DNA of 64,000 nt from the NCBI GenBank assembly GCA_963969395.1, contig OZ017795.1, positions 11,966,001 through 12,030,000 on the forward strand, written 5' to 3'. This DNA comes from Pseudoscleropodium purum (lineage: Eukaryota > Streptophyta > Bryopsida > Hypnales > Brachytheciaceae). The translations under genes were made by a program, and so were the position numbers. Under the pieces are notes generated by a model that had not been told where the DNA came from, did no database searches, and was given only the letters and a program-made list of their open reading frames with translations. This document shows, one piece after another, positions 11,010-24,324 of this stretch (the first letter of the stretch is position 1; the number at the start of each line of letters is the position of its first letter).

Positions 11010-11455
11010 GGGATGATGACCCATTTCCGACCACTTAAGAAATTCAGCATAGCTACATTCATGGTGTAATCAAGGAAATAGTTTTCCCATGTTGGTAAAT
11101 TGATTTAAGGAGGATTAAAAAAAATTACATTTTTTGGGTCAAAATTGAAATTACTGTGAATTTTTTTCCACTAGATTTTGTAAAACCTATTCTTGTTATG
11201 TAGGTTGCTATAATTCTGACCATAAGTTGGTTACAAAATTGATGTGAATTGATTTAAGTGATAATTATGTACATGCCATGATCATTCTATGATTCAATGT
11301 ACACTACTTGGACATTTTGTAGCTCTTGGAGGTTGTGCAGTAGGTGAGCTGTAATATAAACACTCATGAGTATAATATGAATAAAGCTATGATTGAAAAT
11401 TGAGTAGACTATACTGTGGAAATGGGGGGGTGGTTAGAAATGGGTTGCCTACTCT
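11010..11455. mobile_element. Degraded TIR element of the GGGAGC family
   Basis: The left end has GACCCATTTCCGACCA followed by CTTAAG. The right end has the inverse, GGTTAGAAATGGGTTGCC. These match the ACCCATTTTTGGCCACTTAAG end of the element at 27029-27401, and the interiors also share short blocks. No intact TTAA flanks remain. No coding capacity. Confidence 0.45.
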
Positions 11456-12829
11456 ACAGTCTATAGTATCATAGTTTAGTGGCCACATGTTTGCTTAAAT
11501 TTTGAGTTGGAATTAAGTTAGTGCATAGAAGGTCTTGATCACACTCCAGAACCTTCAAAAACTTATATGGCCAATATTGGCTCTCAAGATCTTGTAGGAT
11601 TCAAAACTACATATAAGCAAAAGCTTTAGAATCAACATGTGGGAGAGGTTACATTGTATACAATGTTGAAGAGCCAGATCTCGAGATCAAATTTTTATAA
11701 CTAAGAGTGAATTTCTTATGCATTTTCAACAAGGGAGGTTGTTGACCACTATTCCAAAGTGACTTGATAACACCATTTTCATTCAAAGATTGGTCAGCAG
11801 CCTTGGACAATTAAAGTATGCAAGATCTGCTTATACCACTTGCAAATAAGTCCAACCAAGATGAATAGATGAGTTGTTGTTGGTCAAAATAGCAGATAAG
11901 ATAAGATATTTGGCAGATTTTGTATTGTCAACCATGCATACAAGTTTTGCCTTGGTCAAATGAAATCTTACATATCGGCCAGTACCTCTAAAATCATAGG
12001 CAGCATCAAAGCATGCTTTACCATGTTCTGCACTTTAGTGTAGAGGAATACTAAGCAATCATAGGGTATAGTGCATAAGATTGTGTGTCAAGGTTCCAAG
12101 GTCATTCAAGAGCAATGACTTGTATAGAGTTTTACTAGCAAATCAATGCAGTGCATAGGTGGAGAGTATATGAGACAACTACTAAAATCTCTAAATGGAC
12201 CACATGTAATTATACTTGAGAGATTCTAAGCAAGGAGCTACCTTGATGACCATTAATTGCAATTTAAAATGCAATGACTAGAAAGGTTTGTCCAATCAAT
12301 CTTCAATAAGAATCTATGTGTTGAGCAATTAAGTCTGAACAGAATCATATCAAATGGATAAGACTATGCACCACTCTTGAAGGAAAAAAGATGTTATTAA
12401 CATTGTTAATATAAGCACAGAATAGGTGCTTGAGCATTTGATGATACAAGGAGCCAAATGTAGCTCATATATACAGATAAAGAATGGAGATGATCTTAAT
12501 CTCCACTAACCATTATAATTAGAGTACTAACTGCCACTAACCAAAACTATTGTACAAAGAGAGTTTAATGCCACTAATCTAATCTAGATTGTTACAGTAT
12601 CAAGTTTGTTACTAGCATGATTTCTTTGAGAGTACAGCTTGGATGGATGAACAGGTCATAGAGGACAAAGGGACAGACAGGGTTTAAGAAAAAAAAAACC
12701 CAACAAACACAATATAATTACATATAATATGACAAATTATTAAGCGCTCTTTCAAACTCACACAAGAATTTCCTCCATCATGGGGTTTGGTAACAAAGTT
12801 GCGATGTGTTAGGCATCAAATTTCATGGG
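11456..12829. other. Intergenic DNA, no gene seen
   Basis: There are no ORFs above background and no recognised repeats. It lies 3' of the decayed unknown-gene copy (minus strand). Confidence 0.5.
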
Positions 12830-14025
12830 AGATTTGCCTTTCAAATGCTTCACTTCATACTACAACTCAAAATTCTCTTTCTTTAGGTCTCCACACTCCT
12901 GTCAGTAGAAGCTCAACAACTTAAAGAAATATTCTTTAGAAAGCTCAAAGCAAAAACTAGGGTTTGAGAGTGGTGCCTCAACATCTAGTCCATCTTGCGG
13001 ACCCTGAGAATTAGGTAGTGTGCCTTTGACTAGCACAATAGTGATATGTAGACTCACCTTGTCAGAAATTGCATCTTCAAAATAACTCCCCTCGCTTTTC
13101 TTTAGCTGTAGGGTGGTAACCTCTACCAATGGAGACCATGGTCTATCTAGGTCAAATAGTGAGGCCCTTAGTTTGTTGGTTGTTGCATTGACTGTAGAAA
13201 ATTGTGGATGGACATTTGCATTGGAAATTGAATCTAATAGACAACTTGCCCAATTGTCCAACAAGGGATCGCTTATTTATCAACTAGCTCTTCGTCAATG
13301 ACGTCCAAAAAGAAAACATTGAGCAATTTTGAACTTTCTAGCAATCCAAGGGGTAAAAACATGGGTTCACTAAAATCCTCTATCACAGGCAATGGAGAAC
13401 TAACAGGAAAGTGTTCAACGTTGGTACTCAGTTCCTTTTCTACTACTCCATCTCCTTCATCCAAGACAGCCTCTGCAAACTACTATTTGTTTGGGTTGGA
13501 TGCAACCGGTAGAGTCGCCCTTGAGGAAGATGCAAGGTTTTATGGGCTCTTGTAAAGTGCAGGAGACAAAAATACAGAAAGAGAAGAATCACAAGCATTT
13601 GGAACCTACTCGCCAGAAGGAATTACACTTGAGTGATTGTTGGACACGTTCAAGAGGCTTGATGAATCTTTCGCCTTCTTAAAGTCTTGGAAGACCTCTT
13701 TTGCCTTCCTTGCCACCCACTTTGCCTTCTCCTTGCCATCCAAGTACTCATTCCACAATGAATCAATGGCAAAGTGGTGACTGTCTCCAAGATCCAATTG
13801 AGGTTCTACCTTTCTATAGTAGAATGCAGCTATTTGACGTACAATTTTAGCATCTTCCAGAGTGTTGTATATACCAAGAGGAAGGTGGTAATGTATTAGA
13901 GATTTCCCTGAGGGAAGACGTTCCTTGGGTGGTTTAAATCTAGTTTCCTACCATCCACGATGTCTAGCACGACAAATCCTAAAATATACACCTAACTTTA
14001 AAGGCTTATAATTAGGTATTAGACC
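12830..14025 (-). pseudogene. Unknown coiled-coil protein gene, decayed copy 3
   Basis: Read on the minus strand this follows the intact copy at 34076-35341 from near the N-terminus to the C-terminus. GVYFRICRARHRGW then a stop then ETRFKPP matches GVYRRSRPSKAG...RFKPP. A long open stretch follows: RFKPPKERLPSGKSLIHY, then IVRQIAAFYYRK, FAIDSLWNEY and KAKWVARKAKEVFQDFKKAK. The C-terminal piece reads LSNPSFCFELSKEYFFKLL, a stop, KKENFEL, a stop, and YEVKHLKGK. There are several stops and frame changes, and the DNA is much more AT-rich than copy 2. This is the oldest of the three copies in the window. Confidence 0.8.
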
Positions 14026-15425
14026 ACTATGCCTATATAAACAATCACTTTCAATATCTATTTTTTGAACTGGTTTAGCCTAGAAGAAGTCAGTCTCAAG
14101 GTTGACTTGAATGAAAAATCTGATAATGCACCATCCATTGCATTATCAGATTCTTCATACCACTACGCCACATGGAAGCTATATACACAAGTCGTGAACT
14201 CAGTGAGGAGACAACTATGTGGTCGCTTCAAGTCATTTCCTACAAGAGCAAAGTTTCATAAGTTTCCAATGAAACCGTGAACTCCCAGTATTGTACATGA
14301 AGAATCACCCAACAAAATAACCTCAAAACATAATCTTATGAGAACATAAATAGAACAAGCAATTTTTGAAACAACCACTAACTAAACTACTTCATCAATT
14401 AGTGTGACAACACCTATAGACTAACTGAAATTGATCTTAAAATTAGCTCATGCCCCTCCAATGAATCCTTTCTACTTTAGGACAAACCGAACACTTTGAC
14501 TAAACCCTTCCAATAGCAAAACAACGCAGGTAACCACCTCAAAGCACCACTAGTACTATAGTTCACCAACAATTTCCTCGCGAATGGCCATAGCATATCC
14601 AACCAACCATAAATTGACACAAAGAAAACAAACTACATGACTAAATTTGGTAATGTTTCGTACACCTTGATCTTCCTATATCAAATTCTCAATTGCTATT
14701 ACTCCTACTACCTAAACTTACATCCACTACTCCATCTCAAAAGGAAACACTATACGAGTATAGTAGAGAACACAATCCTTGTCAAAACCTCTATGTGGTA
14801 GAGGATTTGCAAGGACACTCATGGCGACGATGCAACACAAAATGCAATGAAAAGACTTAGAGTAACTTTGCTTTGAGGGAGGTGGGGGTTATATAATACT
14901 CTGTAAGAGAGAGGGGGTATAGAGAGGAGGTACAGAAAGGGGGTGCCGTCCTGTTCTTCCAAGTCTCCAAGTACAGTCAACCCAGCCTCCATTAGTGATG
15001 GACTGATGGTTCGTCCTGTTGGATGGAATGAAGGGGAGGACGGAGTAATTTAGGTGGGGCAAGAAAGTTGCAACTTGCCCATTTGAGCCCACCATAAACC
15101 AATGTTTGGGAAGAACCAGCAGCTAATTCAAAAAGAGTTAGCTCGTGGAATTGGGAAAAAAACTTGGTTGCAATTCAAACACATCAACAAAAAATCAATG
15201 AAATTTTTTATAAGATTTCTATTTTGAATAAGAAATAGAGAAAATAACCACACTCAATATTTGACAAACCGGTTTAATCTAGGAATGGAAGGAAAATAGC
15301 TAGTAAAACTCAAAAAAAATTCTTGAACACTACTTTGAACCTTTAAAGTCACCATGATTATTCTCAAACATGCCCAAAAGTCACTCCACTATCTAGTTCA
15401 TCTTACTATTGGAACACTCCTTTGC
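14026..15425. other. Upstream region of decayed copy 3
   Basis: About 14170-14285 resembles the leader repeat units of copy 2: GAAGCTA, CTGAGGAGAC and GTGAACTC-type blocks match 36146-36245 in order. A TATA-like stretch, TATTATATAA on the minus strand, lies at 14898-14889 in a locally GC-rich pyrimidine setting. It could be the old promoter of the decayed gene. No gene was recognised from 14285 to 15425. Confidence 0.4.
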
Positions 15426-15698
15426 CATTAGGAAAATTCTGAGGCTTGTAGAAAGTTGCGAGTTTTTTAATTTTTGACACCCTCACAGTGCAATAATTTT
15501 TTTAGAAAATAAAAATATTCAAAATAATAATAAAATATTTAAAAATTAATCATTCTAACATGGCATTGATATGTCTCTAATAGTGCCACATCAGATTCCA
15601 AATTTTTAAAAATAAAAATTTATTTTTTATTTTTTCCATAATTGCACTAGAGCAATGCAGAATTGGCAACTTTTGCAAGCCTCAAAATATTCCTAATG
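15426..15698. mobile_element. 273-bp TIR element
   Basis: The ends are inverted copies: CATTAGGAA, then TGAGGCTTG, then AGTTGC, then GTGCAAT at equal depth from both sides. The middle carries AGTGCCACATCA. A relative lies at about 41650-41890, which shares GTGCAATTAT, GGAAAAA and AGTGCCACATCA. No target duplication was established. Confidence 0.6.
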
Positions 15699-18009
15699 TC
15701 CTATTGTGCTCTTGTTTCTTTCTTTCTTGTGTCTCTAAGGTACAAAACTGCAGCTGATGCAGCTGGGAATTTGTTTTGATCCTTTGTTTTTTTGTCAATT
15801 TTTTTTGGACCTTATTATTTATTTGACTTTTAAGATACAATAGATACTTCAAGGGCTCCCTTACTTGCCTCTCGAGTCTTTTTCAATGATGATGATGATT
15901 TGGTGGTGTATTTGGTGTTAGGTTTGACTTCTAGCATTGGAGATGGTTTAGGGTTGCCTAGAAGAGTAGGTGGTTTCTCATTTTGAGAAAGCTATAGAGT
16001 ATTACTATTACCCCTTAAAGTCATGTTGTCCCCTTAAAGGACAAAATGGATTTTAGGTAGGTTTCTATAATCTCAAATATTGTTGTGATTTTCTGAAATT
16101 TTTTTGAAGATAGAAAAATACATTAGTTTTGGGGGAATATAATTTATATTTAAATCAATTCCCTAGAGCAAAAGTTATGCCACCCTAAGTCCTAAATGGG
16201 GTTCATCCAACATCACAAAAAAATCACAAAAAGTCAAAATAATATTTTCAAAATTTTCTTTCTCATAAAAATTGTTTTGTCTACATGGAAAGATTTTATT
16301 CATTATATTTGGGTTAGTGATGAGAAAGTTATGGATTATCTTGTTTTAAGGGAAATTAAAACATCTTTGTGGAATAATAATTATTGGGATTCATTTTTGA
16401 CCTCAATGTTTAAAAAAAATTCAAGAACAAAGGTCAACAAGGTCTAGTTAGCTTGCTAGGACAATCTCACAATTGAAATTATGGTGTTTCAATTCCATCT
16501 TAGACCTATTAATAATTTAGTTCTTCTTGAGTTCAATCTTGTATCCACTTCTATTTAATAGTATTTTAAAGGATAAAAATCAAGTGTGCGTCTTTTGAAA
16601 AAAAATCCTAGAATTTCAATTCCATTTTTAAATATAAAACATTTAAATTTCAATGATGGTAGTGCAAAAAAATTTAATTCAAAAGATTCAAAGCCTTAAA
16701 ATCTAGTCATGTAAGGTACACAAAATAGTTTTTATTTCAAATGCAAATATCTTGTAATACACAAGGTTAAAGATTCTAAAATTTCTTTCACACATTTCTA
16801 TACTAGTTAAGTAAAAAATCATTTGGTTAAATATGAAAAAAAAAAATTCTAAATTCTAAAATTCTAAATCACATCTTTTTTTTTCTCTAAGAATTTGCAC
16901 TTTTCAATAGAAATGGCAATTTTGAGTGGAATTTGATGAATAAAAGGCCTTAAGACTTTAGAGGCTAACAGAGAAAGGCATAAAATGCACAACAAGATGA
17001 TGAAGGAATATTTTGTTGATGAACCCACGTATGCTAATGAATTATTTTGATAGCGCTTTTGCTTGAGGTGTTTATTATTTTTTACTACTATGGAGAGTCA
17101 ATTTGTAGATGTAATGACTACTTTGTACAAAGGAGGGATGCATTTGGTTCTCTAGGTCTCTCTCCTTATTAAAAGATTTTTTCAACTCTTTATATGCTTT
17201 CATATGGTTTGAGACATATGCTACAAATTAGTATTGCTAGATTAGCAAAAGCACCGCTATGAAATCCTTGGGAGAAGTTTTGTGTAGTAGTGAAGGTGGA
17301 ATTTGCAGCTTACCATTTGAGTCAACCAACCAAGGCAAACTTCAAAATCAATTGGCAATCAATGAGCAACATGACTTTTCCATTGTGTTTGCATCTTTAA
17401 ATTGTATTTAAATTGTATGCATTGTAAACTTGTAGAAAAATTTACCCTATAACTTGACAAAGAGACTTTGGTAAAAAGTCAAGGAAAAAATCTATAAATT
17501 TGGAGGTTATAGCATCACAAGATCTACACATATGGCATGTTTTTCTTGGTTTGCCTAGTCAAATAATGACCTAAATGTTATGGACCATCCTCCCTATTGC
17601 ACAATATACTTATTAGCGAGGCCACAAACATGCATTTCACTATCAATGACAAAGACTATGATTGATACTATTTACTCACTCATGGTATCTACCCTCCCAC
17701 CGAGGTGCTTCATCCAAACTATCCATTTGGCATATATATTTTGTGACACTATATATAAGAGGCAATCAAGGAAGATGTAGAGAGGTGCTTTGGAGTTCTT
17801 CAAGCCTGGTTTGGCATCATTTGCAATTCGTGTCACCACTAAGACATATAAATGATTACTAATATCGTGTTTACTTGTTGCATATTCTACAACATTCATG
17901 ATTGTAGAGGATGAACAAAATGTAGATGGGCTTGAAGACATTATTGGTGATCTACAAGACAATGCCATTTCATTCCAACAAGGCTTGAATTTGATCTAGT
18001 GTTTATAAG
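15699..18009. other. AT-rich DNA, no gene seen
   Basis: The segment starting at about 16007 (TTACCCCTTAAAGTCATG, then TTGTCCCCTTAAAGGAC) resembles the left end of the TTAA element at 22393, including GATTTTCTGAAA further in. Its right end was not located. The short ORFs (for example 16196-16447 and 17672-17968) have no recognisable motif. Confidence 0.45.
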
Positions 18010-18723
18010 TAATGGGTAGTTGCAAGAAAGACCTGTATTGTTTTGTCTCACAAATGGAGTTATAGAGTTTAAATTGGCCAAAACTTTTGGAGAATCAAGT
18101 CGATGTACTTGAAATTTTTATTGAAGATGACTAACTTGGTCATAAAGACAAAATTTATTTTTAAAAATATTTTTAAAAACTTTTTATAATTAAATTTTAT
18201 TTTAGCTAATTTATCACAATTTGTAATTTAGGGGGTTTTAGTATTGTAAAGTACCTTTTAAAATGATTAAGAGCTGAAAATTATATGGTCTATTCCCACA
18301 CTAGGCAGGCATGTGACTACCAAGGGGCACCTAAAATAAAACTATTTTTTATCAGCCACATGCGTGCAAATAGTGCACAGCTCCTTGAACAATGAAAATG
18401 GTTATAAGATCATTTTTTTGGTGAAATACCTTCATCATATAAGATTATACAGTTCTCCCAAATTGCCAATCTTTTTTTTTCTATTTTTTACAAATTAATA
18501 TGTCAAAACACCTATTTTCATGACATTTGTACTTTTTTAGTTCTCCTACTTAGAAATTTTTTCTACACTTTTCCTTAGGGTACCTTCTTCTTAAAGTTGT
18601 GTACATTAAACATTCTTTTTGCATTTAAAAAAAATTCTAATTATAAAGTACTCCCAAAAAAATCAATACTAAAAATGCCAAACACTACAAAAAGCAGGAG
18701 CTCTTTCTTGCAACTATTCTAAT
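18010..18723. mobile_element. GTTGCAAGAAA-TIR element, copy 1, TSD TAAT
   Basis: The 706-bp element at 18014-18719 has the left end GGGTAGTTGCAAGAAAGA and the inverse right end, which reads GAATAGTTGCAAGAAAGA inward. It is flanked by TAAT at 18010-18013 and 18720-18723. Size and ends match the elements at 31664-32391 (728 bp) and 38944-39663 (720 bp). There is no transposase ORF. A 4-bp duplication excludes the common CACTA, Harbinger, hAT and Mutator patterns. Sola-type elements are one known 4-bp group, but this assignment is only a suggestion. Confidence 0.7.
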
Positions 18724-21700
18724 ACATGATCTAAAATACTAACACACATTATAAATGTTACAAACTTTCTACAAAGGATTCCAATTAAGAACACATAAAT
18801 ATACTTATTAATAAGAATGCTTCTACAAGGAGCTCAAATCACCCAACTCCAATCTCCAAAGAGAGTTTCCTTCATCCCCAAGTTCTGTCTTATATTATTA
18901 GAGACTATCAATAGAGACTATCAATAGAGACTAATAAAGACTATTAATCCTTAAGATAGATTAGGACTTCTTTTCTACTTTTAGCATTTTATTCTTGGTT
19001 CTATATAGAAACATCAACTAAAGTAAAAGTCCTAGTTAAACTTATCTTATCCAAATCTTGATCTTCTACTTGGAATAATTTAATTCCAAACTCCAACACA
19101 CTTGTCTTTATTTGGGAGTTTTCTTAAATTTCTATGCATTGTCTAGTGCACTTGTCATTCCTAAATCATAAAGTCTAAATCCTATTTTATCTTAATCCCA
19201 AACCTCTAAATGCAAAAAAAATTGAGTTTTTTTCTTAATCTAATATTTTTATAAAATGGAACACTTGATTAGGGATGGAGGAGGTAACTTTTAAATTTTA
19301 TAAAAATTGATCTCAAAGATATATAACATTTCAGCGAGGTAATTGTAACATTTATAATAAATGTTATAAGTAATGTTTATGTTTATGTTTATCATGTTTA
19401 TATGTTTATAAATGTTTATATACATTTATAAACATAATTGTAAACATAAACATAAACATATAATCATGTTTATAAATGTTTATAATCATATAACATTTAT
19501 AAGACCTCAAAGGTAAAGATTTAAAATTCATAAAAATATAAAAGATGAAAGTAAAAAAAAATGAATTATCATTCACATTCATCTAGGTTAGTTGAAAGAA
19601 AGAATCTATAGTCACTTGGTGAGATTCTTTTACACGCTAAAATTGTATTTGTTTTTGTATTTCTTGCATATTTTTGATGAATTATATGATGTCATTAGGT
19701 CTTTGTTACAAAATTTCTTCAAAGTCTCAAGTGCTTTCTAAACATCTTTGAATCCTATGACTTTTCCAACTTTTTTCAAATTTATCCAAGTTATAAAAGT
19801 CAAATCAATAAAGTAGAGAGCTAAACATTTCATATCACTTAATACTTAACATTTGATAGTGTATATTTTATGGGAGTGCCAATCTCTATAACACATATGA
19901 GATTTTAATACATATGGAGGCAATACTAAAAGAAGCTTGCTTGTAGAAAGTTGGTGAATAAGAGCATGCTTTGTCGTCCTCTAAAATACCCTACAATCAA
20001 GAAAGCAACGGAGAGCTAAAACTTATCCCTATGGTCAATGTTATTTTTCATTTTTTCTAGACAACTCAAAAGCAATCTCTAGTAGAATTGCAAAGCTATT
20101 TACATCCATTGATATGGATGAAGTATCATATTCATCCAAAAGTGTGTACGTTCATCCATAATAGACCGATATTGTCCATAGATTATGTAGTAATTGAACA
20201 ATTTCATCCATTGAAAATAGATGAATCTATCACTCAATATTTTTTTTTAAAAGTGTATAACTATTGAATGACAAATTGCTCCTTCAAAAAACACTACTTG
20301 CAATATGCCAAACAACAAAGGAGATTGATGGGGCTTCAAAATTTTCTAGTTTCACTTACCAAATCTTGGCTACATAGCAAGCCTTTAAAATCCTTATGAT
20401 ACTTGTTGCATGATGTTTAGATGGATACATGGCTTGGTGGTTCAATAACCATATCACAATGTTGATTTTAGGGAGGAGTACATATTTCAAAGTGAATATG
20501 ATATAAAATATTATAGTTTTTAATGCTATTTTTCATTTTTGGATTAAAAATATAAAAAATTGATTAAAAAAACATTTATGTATTTTTTTGACAACCAAGG
20601 TTTATCAACATTGACTTATGAACTCTTAAAGATAAATGTATGGACTATCACAATAGTTAAATTTTATACATATAGACTTTTTTTAAAACATGAATACTTA
20701 GAATTGGTTTATAGTGATTAATGTAAGTGTATATGAAAACATTCAATATCTAGAAATGAATTCTTTGGTGTCAACATCATTATATTTTATATAGTTATGG
20801 AATTTTATAAAATGAAAATTAGGTCTAGTCTTGGGAATTCATTTTCTTATAGATATAATTTTTTTTTTTCTTATGTGTAGTATATTTGAAGTTCTAAGTG
20901 GACATATTTTCTAAAAGAAATAAGCACTTATGAAGGCTCAGTTACTTATGATTGTTGTAAAAGTTCTCCTTAGATGGTTGATTTAGTGTTATGAAATCTC
21001 TCTTTAGTGAATCAACTAGTGACAATATTGAAACACCTAATCATGCATCCACCCGTTTCCACTTGTGGACATAGAGAACAAGATATAGTTTTTGAAAGTT
21101 CATCAATTCAAGTTGGTCCTTTTATATTACTTTTGTGTATTATAGTCAAATATTGTTCATGGATTTCACATTCTCATTAATTGAAATTTGTCTTTAGATG
21201 ATTCAAAAATGAGAGCTCGATAATAGACAATGATGGTTGCAACATAAATTTGCTTGGTAAGCCCCGAAATGATATGATCTATCACCAAGGTATTTTGTCA
21301 AAAATGATCGAATTTTTGGACCAATTAATTCACTCTTCTTTTCTACATTAGTCTTGAAAGTCATACATTAGTTGCTTTTTGGCTTTAGCATCCTTCTAAG
21401 GTTAATCACTAAAAAGTTTATAATTATATTTTACTAAAAAAACCACTTTCAAAGTGCCTATTCCAGTGCAAAGGTTTGTATATTCACTGTAGTGTAGGAT
21501 CTTGCATTATTTAGACTTGTATGAGAATATGGAATGAATCTTAAACCTTTTTGACAATATAGTTTGCAAGATTTTATAGTGAAAAGATGTAGTTTTTTCT
21601 TTTGCAATTTGTTTGTTTGGGTTTTCAAACTTTGAATCCCTTAACTTCAATAGATTTTTTGCACAAACTACAATTTTGAGGCTTAAATCTTCATAGAGAA

Positions 21701-22388
21701 TAATTGAATTAAAATCTAGAAACAATTTTAATTTTTTTTAAAAATTTCATTTAAAAAAATAGTTAAATAGAAGTAGGTGTAAGAGGGAAAGAAAAATTAG
21801 TAATAGTTCTAAATTGCAATAACATCTTTTTAAGAATTCATGAATTTCACATCACTATCTATGGAATAAATCAAATTTTTCTATGTAGACATAAATATAT
21901 TATATGAGGAAAAAATATTTTAATTTCAAATTTTTGCATTTTTTTTCTACTACCCCAGATCAAGAATTTTCTTACTTAGTAGGGTATAATTTTTTCTTCC
22001 ATACAAAAATTGAAATAACAAACTTTTCTCCAAAAATACGATACATTTTTTCAACTTCAAAAAATGTTTAAAAAAGATTAATAAAATTTGATACCATAGG
22101 AAACTAACCAAAATCCTAAAAAAAACATTCTAGTACTTTTGAACCTTTAGGATTTAACTCCTAAAGTCCAAAGACCTTTTAAAATAAAATTTGACTCAAA
22201 ATTTCTATTTCTATCACAAAGTGCAAAAACTTTAGAATTTTTTTCCTCATACCTAATTGTAGGATCTTATACTTGACTAATATAAATATGTGTAGAAGAA
22301 ATTTCAAAAATTTGATTTTGTGGATTGCAAGATGTTTGCATTTGAAGTGAAGAAAATTGTTTATTTTGCACCTTGCATGACTAGACTT
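18724..22388. other. AT-rich DNA with simple repeats, no gene seen
   Basis: A tandem of AGAGACTATCAAT-type units lies at about 18899-18950. A GTTTAT/ATAAAC-rich palindromic block lies at 19346-19505. At 22144-22170 two CCTTTAGG/TCCTAAAG ends face each other across a TTTAA, which suggests abutting or nested TTAA elements. No ORF with recognisable motifs. Confidence 0.45.
19346..19505. repeat. AT-rich imperfect palindrome of GTTTAT units
   Basis: The left half is rich in TATGTTTATGTTTATGTTTA and the right half in the inverse TAAACATAAACATAAACATA, with ACATTTATAA-type arms at the outer edges. It can extrude into a long hairpin. It may be a microsatellite-derived palindrome rather than a transposon. 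Confidence 0.55.
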
Positions 22389-24324
22389 TAATCCCTAAAG
22401 GACCATTGTCCCCTCGGGGAACAAATGGCATTTCGGGCATATACCTATAGATGGACAATTTCATGAGATTTTCTGAAACTTTTATCAAAGGTGAGGAATG
22501 AAGAGAACTATGTATTGGTCAATTTTTTTTGTGATTCCTAAATTCTAGCAAGAAGTTATGCAAGTTTTTGTTGAAATGGGGGGAAGAGGGGTAGTGCAGA
22601 TAGAGGCTATGTCCAATATAGGGCTTCTTTTTTTGGCTTTTTGGTGCCAAATTGCACCAAAAAAATATTCTAGCTTAATAATGGTAGAAAAATGCTCAAA
22701 AAAATGGATGAAATCACCAAAAAATTTCAAATTAAAAAAAATCTTGGATGAAATTGCCAGATTGTGAATGAAAATCAAATTATAGACATGTGATATGTGC
22801 TAATTGATATTTTCTATCCAATATGTGGAAGAATGTTGAAGTTTGGAGCACCACTATAACATTTTATATCACCACTTTGGCACTTCTTAAAAAATGAAAA
22901 AAAAAAAAAAAGCCTTGGTCTAGTGGAAGTGCATTGACTGAGTGGAGGGCAATAATCACGGTATGAGATGGGATATGGGGTTGGGCAAGAAGAATGATAT
23001 GTACATGTTTTCATGTAAATCACATGATATAGATACATGGCTCCATGTACTTCTAAAATGCAATCAACAACATATCCATGCTCTTAGAGTCAAAAGACAT
23101 AACAAAGTAGTATGGGAACTACAAAAATTTATTCTATCCAATAAAAATACTAGATATTATACTCTAATGAATGCAGATACATTCAACAACAATCCATAAG
23201 AAAATATTGTACCCTCGTGGCTCTTATCTTGCTCCTACTTAAGGCAAAGATGTCAATGTAACGCTAGATTAAAACCGGACATCCTATATGCCAAAGGATC
23301 CCCCTACCTAAATAATTCACCAATTGATCCATATTACAATCTCATTATACAATTTATAGAATTCACATACACTAATGATAGATCCTCGCAAATAACAATA
23401 GATAACAAAATCTAAAAATATCAACTACTAATAAATAACATCCTAGTTCAAGGATGGAATGTTGACCCACTCATTGTCATTACAACAGGCGCTAGAGGAA
23501 CAACTCATGCTCCATCAATGAAAATCCTTGACACTAAACTCAAAATACCCAAAACTACTTTGAAACACACTTCTAAAACAATCAACCACTTCCAATAGAA
23601 TAATATTTGTTTTACCATCACTTACCATTGCACATACACTGCATACCCAACTTTTTTTTTTGAACTCCGTTATTTTAAACCTAGTAAACTTGGAACTAGA
23701 GTGTCTATTCTCAAAAGGGAAGAGTAGTTTTGCATCAATAGCCTTTGATCTGTTGGAAATAGGTTCATTGTCATTACAAACAGACACTTTATTCACGCCA
23801 GCCTTCTTTGAAGACCGGAGTTTTTATCTATCTATCTACATGTTTTCACTGTTCAGATTTTTGTAAAAAAAATATTTGAAATTTATATCAGGCTTGCAAT
23901 TTTGCATAATGCATTTCAAAATTTGAAGACTTCATCACATTGCAAGAATTGTTTAAGTATGCTAAACCCCTCCAATGGATTTGAAATTTCTTCCACACAT
24001 ACCCAACATGGTCTTCTACATGGAGAAATAAAACCTCAAATTTGTGTAAAGTAAGTTTTTCCCTTTAGCATTGGTCAAAGTCAGCTGAAATTGTAGGGCA
24101 GTGTTAGAAAAAAAAAACTTTCCAACTTTGGAAGCTCATATCTCTCAATCCGTACAGTCAAACTTTACGAAATTTTTATCACTTCATCTAAGACAAGTAA
24201 GGTACAAGATCCTATGGTCAAATTCTAAAAAAAATAATTTTTTTTAATTCCCTCATGAACGCAGCAAAAAAGGCAGTCTTCACAGCTTTTTCACAGAAAA
24301 TGACCCCAGTCCTTTAGGGGTTAA
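22389..24324. mobile_element. TTAA-flanked TIR element, copy B, with nested LINE piece
   Basis: TTAA at 22389-22392 is followed by TCCCTAAAGGAC. The right end is GTCCTTTAGGGG at 24309-24320, followed by TTAA at 24321-24324. The ends match over 12 bp with one mismatch. The 1928-bp interval contains a LINE 3' fragment (22942-23596), which probably inserted later. The right end is homologous to the left end of copy A in inverse orientation. It is also possible that the two ends belong to different elements. Confidence 0.5.
22942..23596 (+). pseudogene. Non-LTR retrotransposon (LINE) 3' end, inactivated
   Basis: One frame runs through the whole interval with stops at 23197 and around 23420. The first part has a Cys/His motif, roughly C..., HVLLKC, HIHALRVKRHN, VVWEL, as found after the reverse transcriptase in LINEs. 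It is followed by a PD-(D/E)XK-like arrangement: CQCNARLKPDIL, then QFIEFTYTNDRS, then KYQLL, and GWNVDPLIVITTGARG. This order resembles the C-terminal restriction-like nuclease region of some non-LTR elements. No reverse transcriptase sequence was seen upstream, so the copy is 5'-truncated. A (TCTA)n tract at about 23827-23838 may mark its tail. The assignment rests on motif recognition only. Confidence 0.6.

Noticed and set aside
17743..17760. CACTATATATAAG as a possible CACTA element end
   Set aside because: No inverse partner end was found nearby.
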